Shown here piece after piece: positions 51,650 through 60,006 of a stretch of 64,000 nt of DNA. Location of the stretch: NCBI RefSeq assembly GCF_900113015.1, contig NZ_FONV01000008.1, forward strand, positions 372,001-436,000, read 5' to 3'. Within the stretch, counting starts at the first letter, position 1, and each line of letters opens with the position of its first letter. Made by a program: the position numbers and the translations under genes. This stretch comes from Actinoplanes philippinensis (GTDB lineage Bacteria > Actinomycetota > Actinomycetes > Mycobacteriales > Micromonosporaceae). The notes beneath the pieces are model-generated. The model saw only the letters and a program-made list of their open reading frames with translations, was not told the DNA's origin and searched no databases.

Positions 51650-52577
51650 GCCGAGTCAGGTCGGGGCGGCCGCCCGGGTGGCGGACGGTCAGGCCGGCGG
51701 CCCGCACCGCGAACCCCGCCGCCTCCTCCGGCGGGTCGCCGCGCAGCAGCGCCGCGGTCAGGGCCGCGGTGAAAGCGTCGCCCGCGCCGGTGGTGTCGGC
51801 CACCTTCTCGTCGGTGAGTGGCAGCACCAGCTCGCCGGCGCCCCACCGGCGGTCCCGCCAGGCGAACAGGTTGCCGTCCGGCAGGCCCAGCGCCACCAGG
51901 CCCGGGCCGGCGTCCAGCAGGTCGTGCGCCGCCGCCCGCAGGGCCTCGCGATCGTCGGCGCCGGTCAGCAGCCGGGCCTCCTGCTCGTCGGCACGGAGCA
52001 CATCGGAGAGGGGCAAGAGCTTCTCATCGGGTACGCCGTCCAGCACCACGAGCGCATCCCCGGCCCGCCCGTGGCCGGCGGCGGCCGACACCGCCTCCGC
52101 GGGCTGCTGCAACTGGACGAGCACGGCCCGTGCCGACCGGAGCCGTCCGGCGGCGCGGTCGACGTCGGCGGCGGTGAGCAGTTCCGGCAGATGCTGCAGG
52201 TAGCGCCACTGCCCGTCGCTGTCGAGCGCCTCCACGATCAGCGCGGTCGTGGTGCCCGGGCGGCGTGTCACCGCCGACACGTCGACACCGTCCCGTACGG
52301 CCTGGGCCAGCAGCTCGTCGCCGGCCCGGTCGTCGCCGCAGACCGCGACGAGCGCCACCGGCACACCGAGCTGGGCGAGGCCGACGGCCTGGTTGGCGCC
52401 TTTGCCGCCGAGCATCTCCCGGCGCAGCCGCACGTCGGCGGCGGCCCCGGCCGGGGGCATCTCGTCGACTTGCAGCACCAGGTCGCGGGCCAGCTGCCCG
52501 ACCACCACCACGTCCGGGGTCACGGCGAACGGCGTACCCGGGGAGGCCGCCCGGAAACGCGGTGATGGTGTGGTCAC
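51612..52577 (-). CDS. PfkB-family carbohydrate kinase, ribokinase-like
   Basis: This 321-residue sugar or nucleoside kinase has the substrate-binding GGKGANQAVGLAQLG motif near the N-terminus and the ATP/catalytic motif DTTGAGDAFTAAL near the C-terminus (Asp the base). A ribokinase role is likely. GTG 52577 is the best start. Its 3' end overlaps the converging frameshifted gene by 38 nt. No transporter is adjacent. Confidence 0.85.
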   Translation of the reverse strand: MTTPSPRFRAASPGTPFAVTPDVVVVGQLARDLVLQVDEMPPAGAAADVRLRREMLGGKGANQAVGLAQLGVPVALVAVCGDDRAGDELLAQAVRDGVDVSAVTRRPGTTTALIVEALDSDGQWRYLQHLPELLTAADVDRAAGRLRSARAVLVQLQQPAEAVSAAAGHGRAGDALVVLDGVPDEKLLPLSDVLRADEQEARLLTGADDREALRAAAHDLLDAGPGLVALGLPDGNLFAWRDRRWGAGELVLPLTDEKVADTTGAGDAFTAALTAALLRGDPPEEAAGFAVRAAGLTVRHPGGRPDLTRLRTGGPAGNSRR

Positions 52578-52618
52578 CCTGGGTTGCCATGGAGGGGCGG
52601 GAGGCCTATGGTGACCGC

Positions 52619-53416
52619 GTGTTGTCGACTGGTGTCGATATGTATTCGAGGCGCCGTGAGGTCCGGGCCGGCGGCGAGATCTTCTCTGTGCGGGCGTTCG
52701 ACGAGGTCGTCGCGCTGGACGAGGGCTACCGGGTGCTGCGTGCGGACGCGCGGCAGGGCAGCGGGCGGGGCCGCGAGGTACGGCTCGTCCGGCTCGACGT
52801 GTTCCGGGGTGCGCCCGGCGCCGATCAGCGGCGGGCCGAGCTGAAGGTGGAGGCCCGTCTGCACGGCGAGGTGGCGGGGCTGCCGCGGGTCGTGTTCCGG
52901 TTCGAGGAGCGGGACGCGTTCACGTTCGCCACCGCGGTGCCGCCCGGGGTGGCGCTGACCGAGCTGTACGGGCGGCCGCCGCTGCCGGGGCGGGCCCTCG
53001 CCGCGGTGCTGCGTGGGTTTGCGCTGGTCGGGCGTACCCTCGAAGGTCTTCATCGAACGGGACGAGCGCATCGCGCGCTGCGACCGGAGGTGCTGTTCGC
53101 GTCGCGGGACCGGATGTGGCTGCGGGACGCGGGGCTGGCGGCGGCGCCGCCGGAGGCCGGCGAGGGTGTCGATGCCTACCGGGCGCCGGAGCAGCGACGC
53201 GCGGTGGTCGGTCCGGCGACCGATGTCCACCAGCTCGCGGCGATCGCCTATCACCTCGTGACCGGGGAGGCTCCGGGCGCGGACCCCCTGCCGGTGGCGC
53301 TGCTGCGGCCGGAGTGGGGCCGCCTGGACGAGATGCTGGCGGGGGCGCTCCACCCCGATCCGCGGCGTCGGCCCGCCCTCGGCGACCTCACGGCCGCACT
53401 CGCCCGCGCCGCATGA
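52619..53416 (+). CDS. Protein-kinase-fold protein lacking catalytic residues (likely pseudokinase)
   Basis: This 265-residue protein follows the Ser/Thr-kinase fold, but key positions are changed. The catalytic loop normally HRDxKPxN reads HRALRPEVL, so the catalytic Asp is lost, and the DFG position reads RDAGLA. The APE-like segment YRAPEQRRAVVGPATDVHQL is conserved. It probably binds partners rather than phosphorylating. GTG 52619 is favoured because TATGGT lies 6 nt upstream (52607-52612); ATG 52589 is an alternative. It is near the secretion-like cluster and divergent from the PfkB gene. Confidence 0.7.
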   Translation: MLSTGVDMYSRRREVRAGGEIFSVRAFDEVVALDEGYRVLRADARQGSGRGREVRLVRLDVFRGAPGADQRRAELKVEARLHGEVAGLPRVVFRFEERDAFTFATAVPPGVALTELYGRPPLPGRALAAVLRGFALVGRTLEGLHRTGRAHRALRPEVLFASRDRMWLRDAGLAAAPPEAGEGVDAYRAPEQRRAVVGPATDVHQLAAIAYHLVTGEAPGADPLPVALLRPEWGRLDEMLAGALHPDPRRRPALGDLTAALARAA

Positions 53417-53485
53417 GGTTTCGGTGATTCGACCCACGGTGGCGGTGACGGGATGGCGGGCATCCGGCGACGTACCGTTGGCCGC

Positions 53486-54883
53486 GTGAGTGACGTATCC
53501 GCACCCGTCGTCGCCCTCGGCCACCGCTTCGCCGACGAGCTGCCCGAGATGGCGGTGTCCTGGCAGGCCGCGCCGGTGGCCGAGCCACGGCTGCTCGTGC
53601 TCAACGACGCGCTCGCCGTCGAGCTCGGCCTCGACCCCGCGTGGCTGCGCACCGGTGACGGGCTCGCGTTCCTCACCGGCAACCGGCTGCCGGAGGGCGC
53701 CGTTCCGGTCGCGCAGGCCTACGCCGGGCACCAGTTCGGTGGATATTCGCCACGTCTCGGCGACGGGCGGGCGCTGCTGCTCGGCGAGATCGGCGGCCGT
53801 GACCTGCACCTCAAGGGCTCGGGGCGGACACCGTTCGCCCGTGGCGGCGACGGGCTCGCGGCGGTCGGGCCGATGCTGCGCGAGTATGTGGTCAGCGAGG
53901 CCATGCACGCGCTCGGCATCCCGACGACCCGGTCGCTCGCGGTGATCGCGACGGGCCGGAGCATCGTCCGGGAAAATCTGGCGCCCGGCGCGATCCTGGT
54001 GCGCGTCGCGGCGAGCCACCTGCGGGTCGGCAGTTTCCAGTTCGCCCGCGCCACCGGTGACGACGCCCTGCTCGGGCGGCTGGTCGCGCACGCCGTGGAC
54101 CGGCACCACCCGGAGGCGGGGGACGCGCTCGGGCTCTACCGGGCGGTCGTCGGCGCGCAGGCCGAGCTGATCGCGCGCTGGATGCTGACCGGGTTCATCC
54201 ACGGCGTCATGAACACCGACAACATGACCATCTCCGGGGAGACCATCGACTACGGCCCGTGCGCGTTCATGGATGCGTTCGATCCGGCCACGGTGTTCAG
54301 CTCGATCGACGAGGGCGGCCGGTATGCCTACGGCAATCAGCCCGCCATCGCCCAGTGGAACCTCGCCCGCCTGGCGGAGGCCCTGCTCCCGCTCCTCGAC
54401 GACGATCCGGAGCAGGCGATCACCAAGGCCACCGGGGCGCTGGAGGAGTTCCGCGGCCGGTATGCGTCGGCCACGCTCCACGGGTTCCGCGCCAAGCTGG
54501 GCCTGACCGGGAGTGCGATCGACGATGCCGCGCTGACGTCGCTCACCGAGGATCTGCTGGCGCTGCTCAAGGCCCACCGGACCGATTTCACGTCGTTCTT
54601 CCGCAACCCGGATGCGGCCGGCGACGAGTTCGGCGACTGGATCCGGCGGTGGCGGAGCCTCGACCCCGACACCGAGGCCATGAAACGCGTCAACCCGGTC
54701 TACATCCCGCGTAATCACCTGGTCGAGGAGGCCCTGGCCGCGGCCACGGACGGTGACCTCGGCCCGCTCCACCGGCTCCTCGACGCGATCACCTCACCGT
54801 TCGACGAGCGGCCCGGCCTTGCCCGTTTCGCGGAGCCGGCGCCACCGGAGTTCGGCACGTATCGCACGTTCTGCGGGACCTGA
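53486..54883 (+). CDS. selO: Protein adenylyltransferase SelO (YdiU family), Cys form
   Basis: SelO is a pseudokinase-fold enzyme that transfers AMP to proteins and responds to oxidative stress. The 465-residue protein has the N-terminal AQAYAGHQFGGYSPRLGDGR motif, the glycine loop and Lys region LHLKGSGRTPFARGGDG, and the metal-site stretch HGVMNTDNMTISGETIDYG. It ends FCGT: a Cys occupies the place of the selenocysteine of animal SelO, so it does not need the selenium machinery at 31-43 kb. GTG 53486 has TACCGT 7 nt upstream (leaderless). Confidence 0.9.
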   Translation: MSDVSAPVVALGHRFADELPEMAVSWQAAPVAEPRLLVLNDALAVELGLDPAWLRTGDGLAFLTGNRLPEGAVPVAQAYAGHQFGGYSPRLGDGRALLLGEIGGRDLHLKGSGRTPFARGGDGLAAVGPMLREYVVSEAMHALGIPTTRSLAVIATGRSIVRENLAPGAILVRVAASHLRVGSFQFARATGDDALLGRLVAHAVDRHHPEAGDALGLYRAVVGAQAELIARWMLTGFIHGVMNTDNMTISGETIDYGPCAFMDAFDPATVFSSIDEGGRYAYGNQPAIAQWNLARLAEALLPLLDDDPEQAITKATGALEEFRGRYASATLHGFRAKLGLTGSAIDDAALTSLTEDLLALLKAHRTDFTSFFRNPDAAGDEFGDWIRRWRSLDPDTEAMKRVNPVYIPRNHLVEEALAAATDGDLGPLHRLLDAITSPFDERPGLARFAEPAPPEFGTYRTFCGT

Positions 54884-54908
54884 TCCGGCCGGTCGGCGGG
54901 CGCAGCGG

Positions 54909-55018
54909 AGGCTCAGGTGTGGCGCCACCGCCGTGCCTGGCCGGCCGATGGCCGTCGGCCAGCGACGTCGAGGTTCCGGTGTGGCGTCACCGCCACGCCG
55001 GCCGGCCGATGTCGCCGG
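54909..55018. repeat. Imperfect 45-nt direct repeat and hairpin after selO
   Basis: Two related stretches start at 54909 and 54971, sharing AGG-TC-GGTGTGGCG-CACCGCC and a GGCCGGCCGATG ending. The first contains a hairpin GGCCGA/TCGGCC (54943-54960). It fills the space between converging genes and probably acts as a terminator. Confidence 0.55.
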
Positions 55019-55675
55019 TCAGGCGCGGTAGAGGTTCAGGTACTCCGCGGCCACCGCCGGTAGTTCGTCCTCGTCGTCCTCGGCGAAGAAGATCTCGTTC
55101 TCCAGCCAGTAACGGCAGATGAACGCCTCGAACGACTCCGCACAGAACTCGATCTCGTCGGGATCCCCGGCCGGTTCCTCGCCGTGCTCGTAGAGGTCGA
55201 CAGTGCAGACCACCGCGTGTTCGGAGCCGTCCTCGGTGAGGTAGAGATACCAGTACAGGCAGCCCTGCTGGTCGGCGAGGAACCGGACGAGGTGCCCCTT
55301 CCCGGTCGGTGACGGCACCGGGCCGACGTCCAGGTCCAGGTAGCAGGCGGTGGACGACCGGACTCGCTCCTGCAGGTGCGGGTCGCTCATGAACCGTACG
55401 AAGGAATCCGGCAGCGCCGGCCCGGCAGCCTCGCACGCGGACCGCAGAAGCGGAAGCTCCTCCTCCGTCCCGCCGTCGGCGTTGATCGCCCACTCCTCGT
55501 GGGCCCTCTGTTCGCGCAGCCACCCGAAGTCACCGCTCAACGCGAACGGCAGCGGCGGCAACTCCGCGAACGAGTACTTCCCGTAGGTCCCCACGTCGGG
55601 CCGGGCCGCCACGCCCGCCGACGCCATCCCGGTACCCCACCACGACGCCGGAAACGGCGCCTCCTCAGCCTTCAT
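55019..55675 (-). CDS. Hypothetical acidic soluble protein
   Basis: This 218-residue acidic protein has a tryptophan- and phenylalanine-rich core (ALPDSFVRFMSDPHLQERVR, GCLYWYLYLTEDGSEHAVV) and a C-terminus rich in Glu/Asp (ENEIFFAEDDEDELPAVA). It looks like a SUKH/SMI1-type or related immunity-like fold, but I cannot establish this. ATG 55675 begins a plausible N-terminus; an ATG 9 nt upstream is an alternative. There is no partner toxin gene nearby. Confidence 0.65.
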   Translation of the reverse strand: MKAEEAPFPASWWGTGMASAGVAARPDVGTYGKYSFAELPPLPFALSGDFGWLREQRAHEEWAINADGGTEEELPLLRSACEAAGPALPDSFVRFMSDPHLQERVRSSTACYLDLDVGPVPSPTGKGHLVRFLADQQGCLYWYLYLTEDGSEHAVVCTVDLYEHGEEPAGDPDEIEFCAESFEAFICRYWLENEIFFAEDDEDELPAVAAEYLNLYRA

Positions 55676-55977
55676 GCCCGCCATCCTGCCCGAGCCCGCC
55701 CGCGCCCCGGCGCCCCGGAGTCGCCGTTCCCCGTCGCACCTCCGCCGGCCCCGGTCGTGCCGCCCGAAGGCGATGACGGCTCGTTGCCCTCGGCCGGTTT
55801 GCCGTCGGAAGTGGTGGTGATTCGTTCCGGGCCGGGCGATGGGGTGTGTGGTGGTCTGCCGCGGTTCGCTGATCTCGGCCACCGGGGCGGTGGGCCGGCT
55901 GGGGCCGGGTGGCCCGACGGGTCGTGGCCGGCCGGGGTGTGCACCGGGTTCGATCACCGGGCGTGGTGCTGAATTGG
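55676..55977. other. Intergenic region, about 300 nt, no supported gene
   Basis: This GC-rich stretch lies between the hypothetical gene and the 3' end of the MocR gene, both on the minus strand. Open frames through it lack conserved features. It should hold the promoter of the hypothetical gene; no clear element is seen. Confidence 0.4.
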
Positions 55978-57405
55978 TCAAGGCCGGGTGACCGGGACGA
56001 CCGTGGCCAGGCGGCGGACGGCTTCGTCCATGGCGGACGGGGGCGCGGCGGCGTAGGTGAGGCGCAGGTGGGGGCCCGGGGGCTCGGCGGCGTGCCAGGG
56101 ACGGCCGGGGAGGACGACCACGCCGGCGGTGGCTGCGGCGGTGGCCACGGCCACGTCGTCGGCTCCGGTGGGGAGTGGGGTCCACAGGTGCAGGCCGCCC
56201 GCGGGGACGGTGGGCGGGACCAGGTGCGGCAGGTGGCGGTGGAGGGCGGTGAGCAGGGCGTCGCGGCGGGTGCGGAGTTCGGTCCGTAGCGTGCGGCGGT
56301 GACGATGCCAGGCGGGGCTCGTGACGAATTCGAGGGTGGCCTGCTGCAACGGGCCCGCCACGAAGAAGTCGTCGAGGAGGCGGGCGGCGCGCAGGCGGGC
56401 GCCGGCCGGGCCGCGGGCGCCCAGCGCGGCGACCCGGAGGCCGGGAGCCGCCGACTTGGTGAGCGAACGCAGGTAGATCACGTGGCCGCCGGGGTCGGAA
56501 GCGGCCAGCGGCGGTGGCGGGTCGCCGTCGATCGTCAGGTCGCGGGCGTAGTCGTCCTCGATGAGGAACGCCCCGGCCTCCCGGAGGGCGGCCAGCACCG
56601 CGGGCCGCCGGGCCGGGGACAGGGTGGCGCCGGTCGGGTTGGCATACAGCGGCTGGCAGTAGAAGAGCCGCGCACCGGTCCGGGTGAACGCCGCCGCCAG
56701 CTGATCCGGTAGCACCCCGTCGCGGTCGGCGGGGACGGGAACCACCCGCAGCCCGGCGGCGTGCGCGGCGGCCAGCGCGCCGAGATAGGTGGGCGACTCG
56801 ACGAGCAGCGTGTCGCCGGGCTCGGTCAGCGCACGCAACGTGGACGACAGCGCCGCCTGCCCACCGGAGCAGATCACCATGTCCTCCGCCCGGAGCCCGG
56901 GATCGGAGGGGATTGGGGTGGGTGCGGAGGTTTCGCGGGCGAACCAGGACCGGAGGTCTTCCCGGCCCTCGACGGGGCCCCGCTGCCAGGCGGCCGGCTG
57001 GCGGGCGGCCCGGGCGAGCGCCGCGCCCAGGGCGGCCGCCGGCTGAAGGTGCGCGTCCAGATAGCCGCCGGTCAACGGGATCGCGCCGGACGGCGGTAAC
57101 GCCAGTAACGCCTGCATCTCCTCCTCGCCGAAGCGGCGGGGACCGAGCGCCACCGTCTGCCACGACATGTCCGGCGGTGACGACGGCGCGGCGGAGCGGG
57201 CCGCGACGAACGTCCCCCGCCCGGAACGTGTCTCCACCAGCCCTTCAGCAACCAGCTGGCGGATCGCGGCGGCGACGGTGACGGGCGAGGCCTGGTGTCG
57301 TGCGGTCAGCTCGCGCACCGACGGCAGTCGTGTCCCGGCCGGCGCGGCCCCCGCGAGGCCGCGCAGCTCTTGGACGACCCGCGCGGCTGCGTTACTGTTG
57401 AACAT
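55978..57405 (-). CDS. MocR-type regulator (GntR DNA-binding plus aminotransferase domain)
   Basis: This 475-residue MocR protein has an N-terminal GntR winged helix (about residues 5-70; GTRLPSVRELTARHQASPVT) joined to a fold-type I PLP aminotransferase domain. The latter includes GGYLDAHLQPAAALGAAL, ICSGGQAALSSTLRALTEPG, ESPTYLGALAAAHAAG, the EDDYARDL segment and the PLP Lys in YLRSLTKSAAPGLRVA. Such regulators sense vitamin B6 or amino compounds. ATG 57405 overlaps the start codon of the divergent EamA gene, its probable target; TACTCT lies 8 nt upstream, so it appears leaderless. Confidence 0.88.
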   Translation of the reverse strand: MFNSNAAARVVQELRGLAGAAPAGTRLPSVRELTARHQASPVTVAAAIRQLVAEGLVETRSGRGTFVAARSAAPSSPPDMSWQTVALGPRRFGEEEMQALLALPPSGAIPLTGGYLDAHLQPAAALGAALARAARQPAAWQRGPVEGREDLRSWFARETSAPTPIPSDPGLRAEDMVICSGGQAALSSTLRALTEPGDTLLVESPTYLGALAAAHAAGLRVVPVPADRDGVLPDQLAAAFTRTGARLFYCQPLYANPTGATLSPARRPAVLAALREAGAFLIEDDYARDLTIDGDPPPPLAASDPGGHVIYLRSLTKSAAPGLRVAALGARGPAGARLRAARLLDDFFVAGPLQQATLEFVTSPAWHRHRRTLRTELRTRRDALLTALHRHLPHLVPPTVPAGGLHLWTPLPTGADDVAVATAAATAGVVVLPGRPWHAAEPPGPHLRLTYAAAPPSAMDEAVRRLATVVPVTRP

Positions 57406-57419
57406 GAGAGACAAGAGTA
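57393..57419. promoter_or_regulatory. Face-to-face leaderless promoters with overlapping start codons
   Basis: The sequence CATG at 57403-57406 holds both start codons: ATG of EamA (57404, plus) and ATG of MocR (57405, minus). TACTGT (57393-57398) lies 5 nt before the EamA ATG. On the minus strand TACTCT (57419-57414) lies 8 nt before the MocR ATG. Each -10 lies inside the other gene's coding sequence. Confidence 0.6.
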
Positions 57420-58357
57420 GCGCTACCGCCGCCAGTGCGATAACACTCGGCGCGCTGGGAGTGCTCGCGTTCAGCATGTCGCTGCCGATGACCCGGGTCG
57501 CGGTGCAGCAGCTCGATCCGTGGTTCGTGGCGTTCGGGCGGGCGGTCGGGGCCGCCGCTCTGGCCGCGGGATACCTGTGGCTCAGCCGTGCGCCCCGGCC
57601 CACCCGGGCGCAGTGGCGACGCCTGACGGTCGTGGCGCTCGGGGTGGTGGCCGGGTTCCCGCTGTTCACGTCGCTGGCGCTGACCAGTCAGACCTCGGCG
57701 CACGGCGCGGTCGTCATCGCCCTGCTGCCGGCCACCACGGCGGTGCTGGCCGTGCTCCGGGCGGGGGAGCGGCCACGGCCGCTGTTCTGGCTCGCGAGCG
57801 GCGGCGGACTCGGCGCGGTGCTGACGTTCCTGCTGCTCAGCGGCACGGTACGCGGCGGCGTGACGGTCACCGACCTCTTTCTTCTCACGGCGGTCGGCCT
57901 GTGCGGGCTGGGTTACGCCGAGGGTGGCGTGCTGGCCCGGGAGCTGGGCGGCGCCCGTACCATCTGCTGGGCTCTGATCGTGGCACTGCCGGTGACCGTG
58001 CCGCTGACGCTCGCCGCGACCGCCGCCCGCCCGCCCCATGCCGGCCCGGCCGGCTGGGCGGCGTTCGGCTACCTCACCGTGGTGTCGATGTTCCTCGGTT
58101 TCTTCGCCTGGTATGCGGGGCTCGCCCGGGGCGGGATCGCCCGGGTCGGCCAGATCCAGCTGGCGCAGCCGGTGCTCACCCTGCTCTGGTCGGCGCTGTT
58201 GCTGAACGAGCGGGTCGGCCTCGCATCGGTCGCGGCGGCGCTGATCGTGCTGGTCTTCGTCGTGCTGACCCAGCGGTCCCGGGCGGTCCGGCCGGATGAG
58301 CCGGTGACGGTCGATGTCCGTCCGGGCACTGATCACCAGGTCGGGTCCGCCGCGTGA
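57404..58357 (+). CDS. EamA-family (drug/metabolite) transporter
   Basis: This 317-residue DMT-superfamily permease has about ten membrane helices in two EamA repeats (first GVLAFSMSLPMTRVAVQQLD onwards; second TDLFLLTAVGLCGLGYAEGG onwards). The conserved end of the second repeat, RVGQIQLAQPVLTLLWSALLL, is clear. It is divergent from the MocR gene with overlapping start codons, so export of an amine or B6-related compound under MocR control is plausible. The ATG 57404 start gives a normal first helix. Confidence 0.85.
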   Translation: MRDKSSATAASAITLGALGVLAFSMSLPMTRVAVQQLDPWFVAFGRAVGAAALAAGYLWLSRAPRPTRAQWRRLTVVALGVVAGFPLFTSLALTSQTSAHGAVVIALLPATTAVLAVLRAGERPRPLFWLASGGGLGAVLTFLLLSGTVRGGVTVTDLFLLTAVGLCGLGYAEGGVLARELGGARTICWALIVALPVTVPLTLAATAARPPHAGPAGWAAFGYLTVVSMFLGFFAWYAGLARGGIARVGQIQLAQPVLTLLWSALLLNERVGLASVAAALIVLVFVVLTQRSRAVRPDEPVTVDVRPGTDHQVGSAA

Positions 58358-58566
58358 CAGGACCTGCTGCAGCCGGTCCACTACCGGCGGATGCCGGAGG
58401 CGTGCGGGCATCGGGCCGCCGAACCCCGCGGGGCGATCTGCGGCCCGGAGCAACGGCATGCGGCGGCCCGGCCGGGCGATCCGGTCGCCGCCCGGCGACT
58501 GCTCGACCACACCGAGGACGGCGTACGGGCGACGCGCGCCGTCCGCCGATGGCTTAGGGTGCGGGA
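58358..58566. other. Non-coding stretch after the EamA gene
   Basis: Part of the 366-nt interval between the EamA and MFS genes. A frame reading RRLLDHTEDGVRATRAVRRW looks protein-like but has no start or family, so a remnant is possible. TAGGGT at 58555-58560 may be the -10 for the small frame that follows. Confidence 0.35.
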
Positions 58567-58668
58567 GTGAACCCGGTCCAGGCCATCGCCGCCGCCTACG
58601 CGCGGTGGATGACGCCTGACCTGCCGCTGTACGGCAACGACCACGACCGGGCCGACTTCGCTCCCTGA
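58567..58668 (+). CDS. Possible 33-residue leaderless peptide
   Basis: GTG 58567 to TGA 58668 encodes a 33-residue acidic peptide beginning MNPVQAIAAAYARWMTPD and ending DHDRADFAP. TAGGGT lies 6 nt upstream of the GTG, the same arrangement as fdhA. It could equally be the broken start of a longer lost gene. No homology is recognised. Confidence 0.35.
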   Translation: MNPVQAIAAAYARWMTPDLPLYGNDHDRADFAP

Positions 58669-58723
58669 CGCGCGCGCTGTTCCCCGCCACCCGTCAGCGT
58701 CGAATCTCCCGGAGCCGTCCGTC

Positions 58724-59914
58724 ATGTCCCCACTCGGCATCGTGCTGCGCGCGAAACACGTGCGTGCCCTGCTCGTCTCCAGCCAGACCGGCCGTCTGCC
58801 GATGGCCGCCGCCCCGCTCGCCCTGCTCCTGCACGCCCGCGAGGCGCACGGCCTCACCCTCGCCGGGCTGGTCGTCGCGGCGTACACCGCGGGCATGGCG
58901 GTCAGCGCCCCGCTGCTCGCCCGGATCGTCGACCGGTGGCGGCAACCGCCGGTGCTGTGGGGGTCCGCGCTGCTGTCCGCGGCCGGGTTCGCCGCCGTCG
59001 CCGCGAGCGGCCACCACATCCCGGTCATGATCGGGGGCGCGATCGTCGCCGGGTTCGGGACACCGCCGCTGGAGGCGTGCCTGCGCGCCCTCTGGCCGGC
59101 GCTGGTCCCCGGCGAGCACGTGGCCGCGGCGTACTCGCTGGACCTGGCCGTCCAGGAGGTCATCTACGTGACCGGACCGCTGGTCACGCTCGCCGCCGCC
59201 GGTCTCGCCGGCCCGGCCGCCGGGCTCCTGGTGATGGCCGTGCTCCAGCTCGCCGGTGTCGCCGGGTTCGCCCTGACGCCCGTGGTGCGGACCTGGCGCG
59301 GCGAGGCGGGCGCCCGGCACTGGGCCGGGCCGCTGCGGGTGCCCCGGTTCGCCGTCATCGTCGCCGGGGTCGTCTGCGCGGGCGCCGCCGTCGGCAGCCT
59401 GCCGGTCGTCGTCACCGGTTACGCCGAGGCCGCCGGGAACCGTTCGCTCAGCGGTTGGCTGCTCGCCGCGCAGGCCGTGGGCGCCCTGACCGGTGGCCTG
59501 CTCTACACCCGGGTCCGGCCGGGCGGCCCGGGCCGGCTGCCGTTGACCGCGGCCGCGTTCGCCGCCGGATACCTGCCGCTGCTGCTCGTGCCGGGACCGG
59601 CGCCGATGGCGGTGCTGCTCGCGGTCAGCGGGTTGTCCCTGCCGCCGCTGCTCACCGCGGTCTTCCTCAGCGCCGACCGGCTCACCCCGCCGGGCACCGC
59701 CGTCGAGGCCTTCGCCTGGATCATCACCGCGTTCACGGTGGGCAGCGCGGCCGGAGCGGCCGTGGTCGGGCCGCTGGCCGGAGAGGGCCTCCGGCACGCG
59801 TTCGCCTTCGCCCCGCTGGCCGGCGCGGTGGCGGTGCTGGCGATGTCGGCGGCCTCGCTCCGCTCGTCCGCCCGGGACCGGCACAGGACGCCGGGCGGCC
59901 GGTCACGGGGTTGA
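58724..59914 (+). CDS. Major facilitator superfamily transporter
   Basis: This 396-residue MFS permease has about twelve membrane helices. The helix 2-3 loop ARIVDRWRQPPVLWGSAL is the family A-motif region, and a second-half counterpart is seen near LLYTRVRPGGPGRLPLT. Both halves are Ala/Gly/Leu-rich. ATG 58724 starts the first helix after a short cytoplasmic segment. The substrate is unknown; members of this appearance are often efflux pumps. It precedes the DedA gene by 92 nt on the same strand. Confidence 0.82.
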   Translation: MSPLGIVLRAKHVRALLVSSQTGRLPMAAAPLALLLHAREAHGLTLAGLVVAAYTAGMAVSAPLLARIVDRWRQPPVLWGSALLSAAGFAAVAASGHHIPVMIGGAIVAGFGTPPLEACLRALWPALVPGEHVAAAYSLDLAVQEVIYVTGPLVTLAAAGLAGPAAGLLVMAVLQLAGVAGFALTPVVRTWRGEAGARHWAGPLRVPRFAVIVAGVVCAGAAVGSLPVVVTGYAEAAGNRSLSGWLLAAQAVGALTGGLLYTRVRPGGPGRLPLTAAAFAAGYLPLLLVPGPAPMAVLLAVSGLSLPPLLTAVFLSADRLTPPGTAVEAFAWIITAFTVGSAAGAAVVGPLAGEGLRHAFAFAPLAGAVAVLAMSAASLRSSARDRHRTPGGRSRG

Positions 59915-60006
59915 CGTGCGGCGTATCCGTGGATGTCACTGACCCGCTGCCCGCAGCTGCGAGCGTTCGACAGCGGTGGGGTTCGACGGCAGTGGGGGAG
60001 GAGCCG

